Source: Verrucomicrobiota bacterium (lineage in GTDB: Bacteria > Verrucomicrobiota > Verrucomicrobiia > Opitutales > Opitutaceae). From it: a stretch of DNA of 55,479 bases. Shown here piece after piece: positions 7,528 to 15,894 of this stretch (position 1 is the first letter of the stretch; every line of letters begins with the position of its first letter). Made by a program: the position numbers and the translations under genes. Below the pieces are notes generated by a model that ran no database searches, was not told the origin of the DNA, and was given only the letters and a program-made list of their open reading frames with translations. The stretch is taken from positions 1 to 55,479 of the forward strand of contig JAUVVA010000010.1 in NCBI GenBank assembly GCA_030604905.1, in the 5' to 3' direction.

Positions 7528-8562
7528 ATGTTATCCGCCTCCACCCCAGGCAAGACGGTGACGACCCGCGAATTGGCCGAGGCCGCCGGCGTCAGCCGCT
7601 CCACCATCTCGCTCGCGCTGCGCGACCACCCCAAGATCAGCCGCGCCGAGCGCGAGCGAATCCAGGCCCTCGCCCGCAAGATGGGCTACCGCACCAACGT
7701 GCTCGTGTCAGCCTGGATGACCCACGTGCGCTCCGCCCACACCGAGGTCAACAAGTCGCTCGCCATCGCGGTCGTCACCGGCCTGCTCTCCGGCTCGCGC
7801 AGCCTCAAGGCCAGCCAGCTTCGCTACCTCGAGGGCATGCGGCGACGCATCGTGCAGCTCGGCTATCGGCTTGAGGAGTTCCACCCCGCCGCCGAGGACA
7901 TGAGCGAGGAGCGCCTGCTCGGCGTGCTGCGCGCCCGCGGCGTCTCCGGCGTCGTCACCGGCATGATGCCGCAAGCCCACTCCGCCCTGAAGGGAGACTG
8001 GAGCGACTTCTCCCTCGCCGTCATCGGCCTTTCGTTGGAGCGGCCCCGCCTGCACCGGACCACGGTCAGCCATTACCACGCCGCGCAGCTCGCGACCAGC
8101 GAGCTTCTGCGCCGCGGCCGGCGTCGCATCGGCTTCGCGATGCCGCTGAGCGAGGTGGAGCGCTCGGAGAATCTCTTCAAGGCCGGCTACTGGGTGGCGA
8201 TGGCCGACGCCGACATCGCCGCGCCGCCCGTCTTCTGCCCCGAAGGGGACAAGTGGAACGCGGCCGCCTTTCGTGCCTGGCTGCGCTCGGCCAAGCCCGA
8301 CGCCGTGCTGGCCCTCGGGCCGCAAGTCTTGGAATGGCTGCGCGCAGAGGGTCGGCGCGTGCCAGAGGACGTCGCCTTCGTGGACCTTTACTGGGACGAC
8401 GAGGCGCCCGCCCGTGCCGGCATCGATCACCGCGCGGAGGAGATTGGCGCCGCCGCAGTGGACCTCGTCGCCGGGCAGATGATCCGCAACGAACGCGGCG
8501 TGCCCGCGGTGCCGCGCACCATCGTGATCGACGGCGTCTGGAAAGACGGGCCGACGGTCTGA
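7528..8562 (+). CDS. LacI-family transcriptional regulator
   Basis: This is a 344-residue cytoplasmic DNA-binding protein. Residues 11-55 form the LacI helix-turn-helix and hinge helix (TTRELAEAAGVSRSTISLAL, then ARKMGYR). A periplasmic-binding-protein-like effector domain follows (GLLSGSR... and FVDLYWDDEAPARAGIDHRA near the end). I took the ATG at 7528; the longer upstream frame is compositionally non-coding. It lies in the middle of the motif-bearing genes and has a motif copy upstream, so it is the best candidate for the shared regulator. The inducer is probably a lyase or hydrolase product. It ends 3 bp before the convergent FAD gene. Confidence 0.9.
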   Translation: MLSASTPGKTVTTRELAEAAGVSRSTISLALRDHPKISRAERERIQALARKMGYRTNVLVSAWMTHVRSAHTEVNKSLAIAVVTGLLSGSRSLKASQLRYLEGMRRRIVQLGYRLEEFHPAAEDMSEERLLGVLRARGVSGVVTGMMPQAHSALKGDWSDFSLAVIGLSLERPRLHRTTVSHYHAAQLATSELLRRGRRRIGFAMPLSEVERSENLFKAGYWVAMADADIAAPPVFCPEGDKWNAAAFRAWLRSAKPDAVLALGPQVLEWLRAEGRRVPEDVAFVDLYWDDEAPARAGIDHRAEEIGAAAVDLVAGQMIRNERGVPAVPRTIVIDGVWKDGPTV

Positions 8563-8565
8563 GTC

Positions 8566-9843
8566 TCAAGCCCCTCGCGTCGCGTCCTCGGTCACCTCGG
8601 GCGCGAAGGCCTTGTGCCGGCGCGGGTCGAGCTCGACCTTCCGCGCGACGAGCCGCTCGCGCAGCCTCGCCACGTCGAGCGCGCGCAGATCGTCGCAGCC
8701 CACGGCGATCACCAGCGCGGCGGCCGTGCCCGCGGCCTGCCCGAGCCCGCAACAAGTCGGCGTCATCCGGCAACTGCTGTGCACCACCTGGTCCACGCTG
8801 ATGCACTTACCGGCGACCAGCAGGTTCTGGAAGCCGCGCGGCACGAGGCAGCCATAGGGAATGGCATAAGGCTCCACGCGCTTTCGCCAGCCCGCGTGGC
8901 CCGGCTTGGTGAGGCTGTGAAAATCTATCTGGCAGGTCGCCACCGCCACGCCGTGGGCGAAATCCACCGGCGCCACGCCGTGGCCGATGTCTTCCTCGGT
9001 CAACAAGGTTTCTCCCAAGATACGCCGTCCCTCGCGGATGCCGATCTTCGCGCCGCTGCTGACCAGCGTGTGCGTCGGGTATTTCGTGCTCTGGAGAAAA
9101 TGCACCACGCACACGAGCTGCCGGCGCGCCTCCAACTCCGCCGCCGAGAGGCTCAGCGGATCGGTGGGGTCGTGGCCCATGACCTTCGTCATGTTGCAAT
9201 ACACCCGTCGATCCGGCGTGCGGTTGTGCGAGATCAAACCCGGCAGCCCCGCCTCATCCGTGATCGGCTCGAAGTCCGGCGGCAGGAAGGGCGCCACCGG
9301 CCGGCCCGTGTCGGCGAGGCAGAAGGTGAGCGTCATGTGCAGCGTGCGCCCGGTCTGCGGATGCCCCTTCATGAACTCCGCGCCGGCCGCCGCCGCGAGG
9401 TCGCCCTCGCCGCTCGCGTCGATGAACATGGCCCCGCGCGCCTCGAAAACGTTACCGCACGAGGCGAGCCGCACCGCGCGCACGCGCCCCCCGGCCGCCT
9501 CCGCGCCGACCATCATCGTGTTGAGCAAAATGCGCACGCCCGCGCGCTGCGCCATGAGCTGCCAGATGATCTTGAGATACTCGCCGTTGAAAAAGCGCCC
9601 GAACTTCGCGCCTCCGGCGCGCATCGTGTCGCGCACCTCGTCGAAGATGTCCCCAAGCCCCTCGAGCGAGGCATACCACTCGTTCACGCCCCCGCTCGTG
9701 GAGACGCCGCCGAGCGCGTTGCCCTCCTCCACCAAAAGCACGTCCCGCCCCTCGCGCGCCGCCGCGATGGCCGCCGCCGTGCCCGCGGTGCCACCGCCGA
9801 CGACGATGACTTCGGCGACGAGACCTAAATGGTCGGGCGACAT
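8566..9843 (-). CDS. FAD-dependent oxidoreductase (FAD_oxidored type)
   Basis: This 425-residue protein has an N-terminal Rossmann dinucleotide motif, VIVVGGGTAGTAAAIAAARE, with a ribose-binding acidic end (LLVEEGNALGG). A second typical segment is FIDASGEGDLAAAAGAEFMKG, as in the FAD_oxidored (PF12831) family that is frequent in PVC and Bacteroidetes carbohydrate loci. No signal peptide is seen, so it is probably cytoplasmic. Its substrate is unknown; a sugar or sugar-acid oxidation is a reasonable guess given the neighbours. It is divergent from the GH63-like gene, with a motif copy 44 bp upstream of the ATG at 9843. Confidence 0.85.
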   Translation of the reverse strand: MSPDHLGLVAEVIVVGGGTAGTAAAIAAAREGRDVLLVEEGNALGGVSTSGGVNEWYASLEGLGDIFDEVRDTMRAGGAKFGRFFNGEYLKIIWQLMAQRAGVRILLNTMMVGAEAAGGRVRAVRLASCGNVFEARGAMFIDASGEGDLAAAAGAEFMKGHPQTGRTLHMTLTFCLADTGRPVAPFLPPDFEPITDEAGLPGLISHNRTPDRRVYCNMTKVMGHDPTDPLSLSAAELEARRQLVCVVHFLQSTKYPTHTLVSSGAKIGIREGRRILGETLLTEEDIGHGVAPVDFAHGVAVATCQIDFHSLTKPGHAGWRKRVEPYAIPYGCLVPRGFQNLLVAGKCISVDQVVHSSCRMTPTCCGLGQAAGTAAALVIAVGCDDLRALDVARLRERLVARKVELDPRRHKAFAPEVTEDATRGA

Positions 9844-9887
9844 GACCTCGTTCTACGCCTCACCGGGTCCGGCTCCAAAGTGACGAA

Positions 9888-9939
9888 GGCGAGCACGTTG
9901 ACCCGCCACCCCACCGTCTGGCGACTAAACGTGCTCGCC
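9888..9939. promoter_or_regulatory. Perfect 12-bp inverted motif pair between divergent genes
   Basis: GGCGAGCACGTT at 9888-9899 and its exact reverse complement AACGTGCTCGCC at 9928-9939 are separated by 28 bp, in the gap between the FAD oxidoreductase (start 9843) and the GH63-like gene (start 9988). Each copy faces its own gene, at 44 and 48 bp from the respective start codon. A TTGACC hexamer at 9898-9903 overlaps the first copy and might be a -35 element for the plus-strand gene. Confidence 0.65.
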
Positions 9940-9987
9940 CCCGCGCACCTCGTCACCCGTCGCCCCGGCCCAAGCCTTGCCGGCTAC

Positions 9988-11217
9988 ATGTCCACCGCCG
10001 CCACCCCTTCGCCCGAAGACCTCGCCCGCTTCCGCGCCCGCGCGCTCGAACTCGCCCGTCGCCGCCAGCGCGGCGGAGACTCCGAGCCGGTCTTCAAGCG
10101 CCCCTTCCTCGACGCCGCCTTCAATCGAAACATCTTCCTCTGGGACTCCTGCTTCATCGCCGCCTGGGCCAAGCACCACGTCGACAAATTCCCGGTTCAC
10201 CAGTCGCTCGACAACTTCTACGAGCGGCAGGAGCCCGATGGTTTCATTTGCCGCGAATACCTGCCCGACGGCGCCCCGCTCTGGCCGCGCAGCCACCCCA
10301 TCGCGGCGAATCCGCCCCTGCTCTCCTGGGCCGAGCTCGAGCTGCACTCGCGCACCGGCGACCTCGCCCGCCTCGGCCGCGTTTACCCCGCGCTAAAGCG
10401 CTTCCGCGCCTGGCTGCGCGGCACCTTTCTCGGCGACGACGGCCTCTACTTCGGCGACATGCTTGGCAGCGGCATGGACAACATCCCCCGCTACCCGGGC
10501 GGCTGGGAAGACGACGGCAAAGGCATCCCGCTCGGCGCCATCCACCCCTCGGTCGAGCACCTGCGCGGCTGGCTCACCCGCTTCTCCGCGTGGAACATTC
10601 AGGGCCGCTTTTGCGACTTCAGCGCGCAGAACGCCCTCGACGCGCTCTGCCTCGCGCGCATCGCCCGGCTCCTCGGGCACGCCGCCGACGCCGAGGCCTT
10701 CGCCGCCGAGCACGCCGCGCTCGCCCGCGCCATCAACGCACACTGCTGGGATGAAGCCGACGGCTTCTACTTCGACCTCGCCTACGGCCAACGCCTCCCG
10801 CGCTTTCACATCGGCGCCTACTGGACCCTGCTCGCCGAAGTGGCGCCGCCCGAGCGCGCCGCCCGCCTCGTCGCCCACCTCGGGGACCCGCGCAAATTTG
10901 GCCGCCCCGTGCCCGTGCCCGCGCTCGCCGCCGACGACCCCGACTACCGTCCCTGGGGCGCCTACTGGCACGGCGGCGTCTGGGCACCGACCACGTATAT
11001 GGTGCTGCGCGGGCTCGTGGCCTACGGCCACCACGATCTCGCGCGCCGCCTCGCGAGGCGTTTCCACGACGCGGTCTTCGAGGTGTGGCGCGCCACCGAC
11101 ACCTTCTGGGAAAACTACTCGCCCGAGTTCGCCGCCTACGGGCAGCCGGCCCATCCCGATTTCTGCGGCTGGACCGCCCTCGTGCCGCTCGCCATCGGGC
11201 CGGAGTTTCTCGATTAG
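9988..11217 (+). CDS. GH63/GH37-like (alpha/alpha)6-barrel glycoside hydrolase
   Basis: This is a 409-residue protein without a signal peptide. It has the (alpha/alpha)6-barrel motifs of trehalase/glucosidase I-like proteins: FLWDSCFIAAWAKHH near residue 48, the acidic GSGMDNIPRY segment, and near the C-terminus YWHGGVWAPTTYMVL and FWENYSPE. The usual catalytic acids lie in the central D-rich segment and the C-terminal 'ENY' segment. It probably trims imported oligosaccharides from the end. The substrate is unknown (mannosylglycerate hydrolase and alpha-glucosidase are relatives). The ATG at 9988 was taken because it lies 48 bp behind the motif; the frame is open upstream through the control region. 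Confidence 0.75.
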   Translation: MSTAATPSPEDLARFRARALELARRRQRGGDSEPVFKRPFLDAAFNRNIFLWDSCFIAAWAKHHVDKFPVHQSLDNFYERQEPDGFICREYLPDGAPLWPRSHPIAANPPLLSWAELELHSRTGDLARLGRVYPALKRFRAWLRGTFLGDDGLYFGDMLGSGMDNIPRYPGGWEDDGKGIPLGAIHPSVEHLRGWLTRFSAWNIQGRFCDFSAQNALDALCLARIARLLGHAADAEAFAAEHAALARAINAHCWDEADGFYFDLAYGQRLPRFHIGAYWTLLAEVAPPERAARLVAHLGDPRKFGRPVPVPALAADDPDYRPWGAYWHGGVWAPTTYMVLRGLVAYGHHDLARRLARRFHDAVFEVWRATDTFWENYSPEFAAYGQPAHPDFCGWTALVPLAIGPEFLD

Positions 11218-11224
11218 CCCAGGG

Positions 11225-12733
11225 CTAGGCGCCGCCCGACGCCTCCGCGGCGGCCGCCGCCTCGCGCCGCTCCTTCAGCTGCCGCTGGGCGTCCTCCATC
11301 ATCGCCTGCGTGATCGGGAACTTCAGCGCGATCAGGAACGCGAGCACCGGGCAACTGATGCCGAAGCCGAAGTAATACCACAACATCGTGCGCACCACCT
11401 CGGGCGACTGCACCTCCGCGCGCTGGTCAAAGCCCGAGGCCGAGAGCAGCACGCCGGTCACGAGCACGAGCAAAGACATCTCCGTTTTCCCGATGAATTT
11501 ATCCACCGCGATGTAGGTGCCCTGCCGGCGCTGGCCGGACTTGAGCTCATCCAGGTCGCAAATGTCGGCCATGAACGAATTCAGGAACAGCGCCGCGCAG
11601 ATGCCCGTCGTGCCGCCGAAGAACCAGCCGATCAGCACGAGGTAGGGATTCTCCGGCGTCATGATGATCGGTCCGATCGCCGCCGAGAACACGTTGCCAC
11701 CGAGGCCCACCAGCATGCCGGTGCGTTTGCCCATCCAGCGCCCAAGCCGCGGCGTGAGCGGGATCGAGATAACCGCCATGGTGAAGAAGATCGTGCCAGA
11801 AAACCCGAGCACCTGCGTCGCCAGCGTCTTGTCGCCCTGGCAGGCGTAGTGCCAGATCACGTAGAAACTGAAACCGCCCGCGATCGAGTTGCCCACCGCC
11901 GCGATGGCGCGGATCGCCACGTGGGTGAGGAAAATCCGGTTTTTGCAGGCCTCGCGCATCGAACCGACTATGCCCGTCCGCTTTTCCTTCGGCGGCCGCG
12001 GCGGCGCCTCGCCCTCGCGGCAGAAGATCACCGGCAACATGCCCACCGCGATGATCAGCACGCTCAGGCCCAGCGTCACCCAGCGCGCGCCGTTGATCTC
12101 GCCGTTGAAAACAGGTCGCAGGCACAACCAGTAAATCCACGAGGTGAAGAGCGAGGGCAGGATCGCGAAAAACTGGTTGGTCGCCATCACCCGCGTGCGC
12201 CCGTGGTAGTCGTTTGTCAGCTCAAAGCCCATCGCCATGCGCGGGATCGTGTAGAGCCCCCACACCTGCCAGAACAAGGTGCTGAACACGATCAGCCAGG
12301 TCACCTGCGCCCACACCGGCCAGGCCTGCGGCAACCACCAGATGATGGCGTTAAAAAGAGCCAGCGCGAGGCAGCTCGCGAACATCAGCGGCCTCCGTCG
12401 TCCCCAGCGCGAACGGAAGTTGTCCGTCACGTGCCCGATGATCGGGTCCGAAAACGCGTCGAGCAAACGCGGGATCGTGACCGCGAGCCCGACCAACGCG
12501 GCGTCGATGCCGTAGGCGGTGTTGAAAAGCACCTTGAAGAGCAAGCCACCGACGGCCGCGCCCATCAGGCCCTCGGCCAGCGCGCCGCTCGCCCAGGCGA
12601 CGGTGCGGCCGAAGAGCTTCGGGTCGGCCTTGAAGGGATCGACCCGCGGCGCGGCGGCTGCGACCGGCGCGGTCGCGGCGGCGGATGTCGGCGTCGGCGC
12701 AGCCGCCGCAGGGGAAGAGGCCACGGCGCTCAT
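11225..12733 (-). CDS. GPH-family sugar:cation symporter (MFS, MelB-like)
   Basis: This 502-residue, 12-helix membrane transporter has an alanine/proline-rich cytoplasmic N-terminus of about 35 residues. The family signature FSDPIIGHVTDNFRSRWGRR (loop 2-3) is clear, and a second one, GRTRVMATNQFFAILPSL, follows. GPH proteins import glycosides, pentosides or hexuronides with H+ or Na+, which suits uptake of lyase and hydrolase products. The ATG overlaps the stop of the beta-helix gene by 4 bp (12730-12733), so it is the second gene of a two-gene minus-strand unit. The long N-terminal tail is unusual for the family and may be disordered. Confidence 0.88.
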   Translation of the reverse strand: MSAVASSPAAAAPTPTSAAATAPVAAAAPRVDPFKADPKLFGRTVAWASGALAEGLMGAAVGGLLFKVLFNTAYGIDAALVGLAVTIPRLLDAFSDPIIGHVTDNFRSRWGRRRPLMFASCLALALFNAIIWWLPQAWPVWAQVTWLIVFSTLFWQVWGLYTIPRMAMGFELTNDYHGRTRVMATNQFFAILPSLFTSWIYWLCLRPVFNGEINGARWVTLGLSVLIIAVGMLPVIFCREGEAPPRPPKEKRTGIVGSMREACKNRIFLTHVAIRAIAAVGNSIAGGFSFYVIWHYACQGDKTLATQVLGFSGTIFFTMAVISIPLTPRLGRWMGKRTGMLVGLGGNVFSAAIGPIIMTPENPYLVLIGWFFGGTTGICAALFLNSFMADICDLDELKSGQRRQGTYIAVDKFIGKTEMSLLVLVTGVLLSASGFDQRAEVQSPEVVRTMLWYYFGFGISCPVLAFLIALKFPITQAMMEDAQRQLKERREAAAAAEASGGA

Positions 12734-14376
12734 GCGTTGGTCTCCTTGTCCTGCGCGACCCCCGCCGGCGCGGTCGTGGGCTGCCCGCGCTTTTCAAACT
12801 CCGCCCGCAAGGCCGCCTCGTCCCAGCGCGAGCGCGCATCTTGCAAGGTCAACGCGCGCCAACCCGCGAGGTCGAGCCGCGCCTGCCGCCGCCCCTGGAA
12901 CGCCCCCGCGGCACCGGGCGCGAAAAAGGTGTTTCGCTCGCTGACGAGCGTGCGGATGAAGCGCTCATAGAGGGCGTCCTCCTTCTCCGGCGTCTGGTTG
13001 ATGCCCTTGATCTGCGCCGAAATCATGAAGTGGGGATTTGGATACAGGCTTCCGACCGTGCAGCCGCGGATCACCCAGTCGCGCGGGTAGCGCCGGTGCT
13101 GATCGCGCGTCTTGCCGCGCCCCACAAACAGCTCGCCCTCCTTCGGGTCCTCGCGCGGCAGCTCGCCCTTCACCTCGATCTGCGCGCCGCCGTTGTTCGC
13201 CACCAGGCAATCCTCGATCACGACGCCGTCGCAGTCGCGGCCGGCCACACCCGTCTTGCCATTGCGGCAGACGACCGATCGGCGCAGCGCGATGGGCCCG
13301 TCCGCCGCCTCGAAATGCACGCCCTCCTCGAGGTTGTCGCAGCACACCAGCTCCTCGACCGAGCTACGCGCGATCTCGTTGTCCAACCAGAAGCCGATGG
13401 CGTGGTTTTGGTCGGTGCGCACGCGCCTAGCCACGAGATCGTTCACGTCGAGAAACTTGATGCCGGAGGTGAACCAGGTGGTCGTGCCCCAGCGCGAGCC
13501 GCGCCAGTTGTTGCCGCAGGCCTGCACGTCCTCGAGCGTCACGCGGTCGATGCCGTGCGCGCCCATGCCGATGGTGCCGTTGTGATCGCAGCGCGTGCGC
13601 CGCACCACCACGTCGGTCGCATGCTCGAACTCGAGCCCGCTGGAGTTGTTCCACTCGAAACGGCAATCCTCGACGAGGATGTGCGAGCTGCGGTCGAACA
13701 TCAGCGCACCGCTCTCCAGCGGATGCCTCGCATGGCGAAACACGAGGCCGCGCACCGTCACCTGCCGCGAGTGCTTGAAGTGCAGCAGATGTTTTCCCTG
13801 CGCCGGCCGCATCGACACCTCGACGCGCTCCGCGGAGGGCGCCGCAGCCGCGTCGGCCGGATGCAGATAAAGCCATCCCGCGTCCTCATCGACGCAGTAG
13901 GCGCCCGGACGCAGCTCATCGGGCTGCGTCACCTGGTGCAGCGCCTGCTTGTCCATGAAGACCAGTTCCCAGCGAAAGCCCGGGTGCGGCATCGGCATGT
14001 AAACCGGCCACGGATTTTTGAACCAGCCCCAGCGGTGCGACCAGCGCGAGCGCCACACCCCTTCGCGCGCCGGGTCGCGCTCCCAGCCGCCCCACGGATC
14101 TGAACCACAGACGATCGCCGTGCCCGGCTCGCTCGCCTCGATGATCAGCTCGGCGTCGCCGGGCTTCTCGAACACGATCTCCTCGCGATAAAAACCCGGC
14201 GCGAGCCGGAGCCGGACCGCGCGACCCGCGGCAAGCGCCTCTCGCGCCTTCTCCAAGGCGACGGCGAGCGTGAGAACGGGATCAACCTCGATGAGAAGCG
14301 GCGTCAAAAGCGGGAGGGGTTCCAAAGCAATCCACCGCTGATAGTCACACGCCACAAATACCCCCAAGGCGAGCAT
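12730..14376 (-). CDS. Right-handed parallel beta-helix protein
   Basis: This protein of about 548 residues (531 from an alternative start) has many short beta-helix coils with Asn/Asp ladders: LVEDCRFEWNNSSGLEFEHA, VVVRRTRCDHNGTIGMGAHG, IEDCLVANNGGAQIEV. No signal peptide is evident. Similar folds occur in polysaccharide lyases, epimerases and GH28/GH141-type enzymes; no specific activity can be assigned. Start: the ATG at 14376 has a GGGAGG six bases upstream but lies inside a motif copy. A TTG at 14325 would put the motif 42 bp upstream, as in the other genes, and is a good alternative. It is coupled to the GPH transporter gene. Confidence 0.75.
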   Translation of the reverse strand: MLALGVFVACDYQRWIALEPLPLLTPLLIEVDPVLTLAVALEKAREALAAGRAVRLRLAPGFYREEIVFEKPGDAELIIEASEPGTAIVCGSDPWGGWERDPAREGVWRSRWSHRWGWFKNPWPVYMPMPHPGFRWELVFMDKQALHQVTQPDELRPGAYCVDEDAGWLYLHPADAAAAPSAERVEVSMRPAQGKHLLHFKHSRQVTVRGLVFRHARHPLESGALMFDRSSHILVEDCRFEWNNSSGLEFEHATDVVVRRTRCDHNGTIGMGAHGIDRVTLEDVQACGNNWRGSRWGTTTWFTSGIKFLDVNDLVARRVRTDQNHAIGFWLDNEIARSSVEELVCCDNLEEGVHFEAADGPIALRRSVVCRNGKTGVAGRDCDGVVIEDCLVANNGGAQIEVKGELPREDPKEGELFVGRGKTRDQHRRYPRDWVIRGCTVGSLYPNPHFMISAQIKGINQTPEKEDALYERFIRTLVSERNTFFAPGAAGAFQGRRQARLDLAGWRALTLQDARSRWDEAALRAEFEKRGQPTTAPAGVAQDKETNA

Positions 14377-14408
14377 GTTGCCCTCCCGCGACGGCGAACG
14401 TGCTCGCC
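14368..14408. promoter_or_regulatory. Inverted motif pair between divergent beta-helix and LamG genes
   Basis: GGCGAGCATGTT at 14368-14379 (one mismatch) faces the minus-strand beta-helix gene. AACGTGCTCGCC at 14397-14408 faces the plus-strand LamG gene, 57 bp before its ATG at 14466. Only 17 bp separate the copies, the tightest pair in the window. The ATG at 14376 lies within the first copy. Confidence 0.6.
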
Positions 14409-14465
14409 TGCGCCTTCGTCGTCCATCGCCGCGATCACACGCACATCCTCGCTCTCCGTCTGTCC

Positions 14466-15629
14466 ATGCCCGCCCTGCCCACGCCTCTCCATCGTTGTCT
14501 GCCCGCCCCCGGGCCCCGCGAGGACTCGGCTTCCACGGCCAGGGCTCCTTTCGCCTCGTCACGCACACAGGCCGTGCCGGCCTCAACGCCACCTCGCTCG
14601 CCTCGCGCCTTGTCGTGCCCGCGCACACGCTCGACCGTCCTCGCGGCTCGCTCGTTTTCTGGGTGCTCCCGCTCGAGGAGCTGCACGCCTCCGCACCACA
14701 TGGCTGCCACCACAAAAACCTTCGTGACCCGCGCAAAACCCTCCTCGTCTCCGACAACCCGGACCTCTACGAGGCGGAGAACTGCGCCTTTTCCCTCGTC
14801 TGGGACAGCAACTGGCACCCCTGCTTCTACGCCAAGTTCTACCGCGGCACCCAATATCCCGGCTGCTACGACCCCCAGGACGCCGCCATCTGCATCGCCA
14901 GCCACTTCGATTTTCCCTCTCTCCGCTGGCACCAGATCGCGCTCACCTGGGACCGCCCCGCCAGCCGCTTCGCGCTCTACGTCAACGGCGTGCTCATCGC
15001 CGCCGAGAACCAGCATGTGCTCACCCCCGGCCGCGAGCCGCGCCTCCGCTCCGATCTCGTCTCCGGCCCGCTCTACCTCGGCCGCCCGCAGCTCGCCGTC
15101 GGCGAGTTGGCCGCCTACGAAGAGGTGCTCGACGCCTCGGCCGTCGCCGCGCTCTACGCCGCCCAAGCCAACGACGCCGACCTCGCCTACCAGAAACACC
15201 TTCGCCGCCGCTTCACCGGCGAAGGCAATCCCTCCTTCGCCTTCGCGCCCGACGCCGCGTGGGAGAAGCGCCTCGATCTCTCGCTCACCGACCCCGCGCA
15301 GCGCGAGGAGTTTTACCTCCAGGGAAACCAATACTGTCTGCGCTTCACGCTAGAAGGGCTGGTTCCGCCCCCTCGGCTTCGGCACCCTCTCGCGCCCGAT
15401 CATGAAGCAAGGCTGGAACCGCCTCAGCTACCTTCAACGCGGCGGACACATCCTCGGCGCGATCAACGGCGAGGTGGTCATCGGCACGCACGATCGCGGC
15501 GACGACAACAATGGCCCCGTGCTCCTGCGCGGCCGCGTGGCCCTGCGCTGCATGGTCCGCAGCGACGTGGTCTTTCGCGACCTCCGCGTCTGGAACCGCC
15601 CGCGCTTCACGAGCGAACCTTTAGCCTGA
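14466..15629 (+). pseudogene. LamG-like protein gene with two apparent frameshifts
   Basis: Most of the protein lies in one frame (about 14520-15350): GLGFHGQGSFRL, RGSLVFWVLPLEEL, FALYVNGVLIAAENQH, a LamG/concanavalin-like fold with the typical 'RWHQIALTWD' strand. The best start (ATG 14466, 57 bp after the motif) and the C-terminal segment (GWFRPLGFGTLSRPIMKQGW to the TGA/TAG-free end SEPLA at 15629) are both in a different frame. Shifts are therefore needed near 14505-14525 (a C/G-rich run) and near 15351-15360; they cancel out. The gene may be truly broken, or the assembly may carry two errors. It probably binds or displays carbohydrate. Confidence 0.6.
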
Positions 15630-15681
15630 GCGCCCTTCGCCAAACCACGACAGCCTCCAATCCCGCCGCCTGCGGCAGGAA

Positions 15682-15693
15682 AACATGCTCGCC
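15682..15693 (+). promoter_or_regulatory. Motif copy upstream of the PEP-CTERM beta-strand gene
   Basis: AACATGCTCGCC (one mismatch, the same A as the copy at 14368-14379) lies in the 265-bp gap before the PEP-CTERM gene. It is 201 bp from the ATG at 15895, much further than the other copies, so it is a weaker candidate. The rest of the gap shows no gene. Confidence 0.35.
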
Positions 15694-15894
15694 GCAGCCC
15701 GGCTTCATTCCCGCCGCAACTTCGTCTTCTCTGGCCTCACCTCCCGGTCACGCCCCGCCTTAAGTGCCACTAACCCTCACGCGCAGAACCTCTTTTTCAA
15801 CATGCTCGATAACGAGACGCTTTTGTCCGCGAGGCCGTTCTCCAAGAACAGTCCCGCTTAGTTGCTCAACCCTGAACCCTACCCCTCCCCCTCC

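Noticed and set aside
7696..7707. AACGTGCTCGTG, 10 of 12 positions of the motif
   Set aside because: It is inside the LacI coding sequence (TNVLVS) and not near a start codon.
9928..9939. Idea that the GTG within AACGTGCTCGCC is a translation start (GTG CTC GCC)
   Set aside because: Before three of the eight genes this GTG is not in frame with the downstream start (3552, 3762 and 9843), and in the others the encoded residues look non-coding.
10463..12970. Open frame of 835 codons on the plus strand
   Set aside because: It is antisense to the GPH transporter and out of phase with the GH63-like gene, with Arg/Pro-rich composition; a GC-driven shadow.
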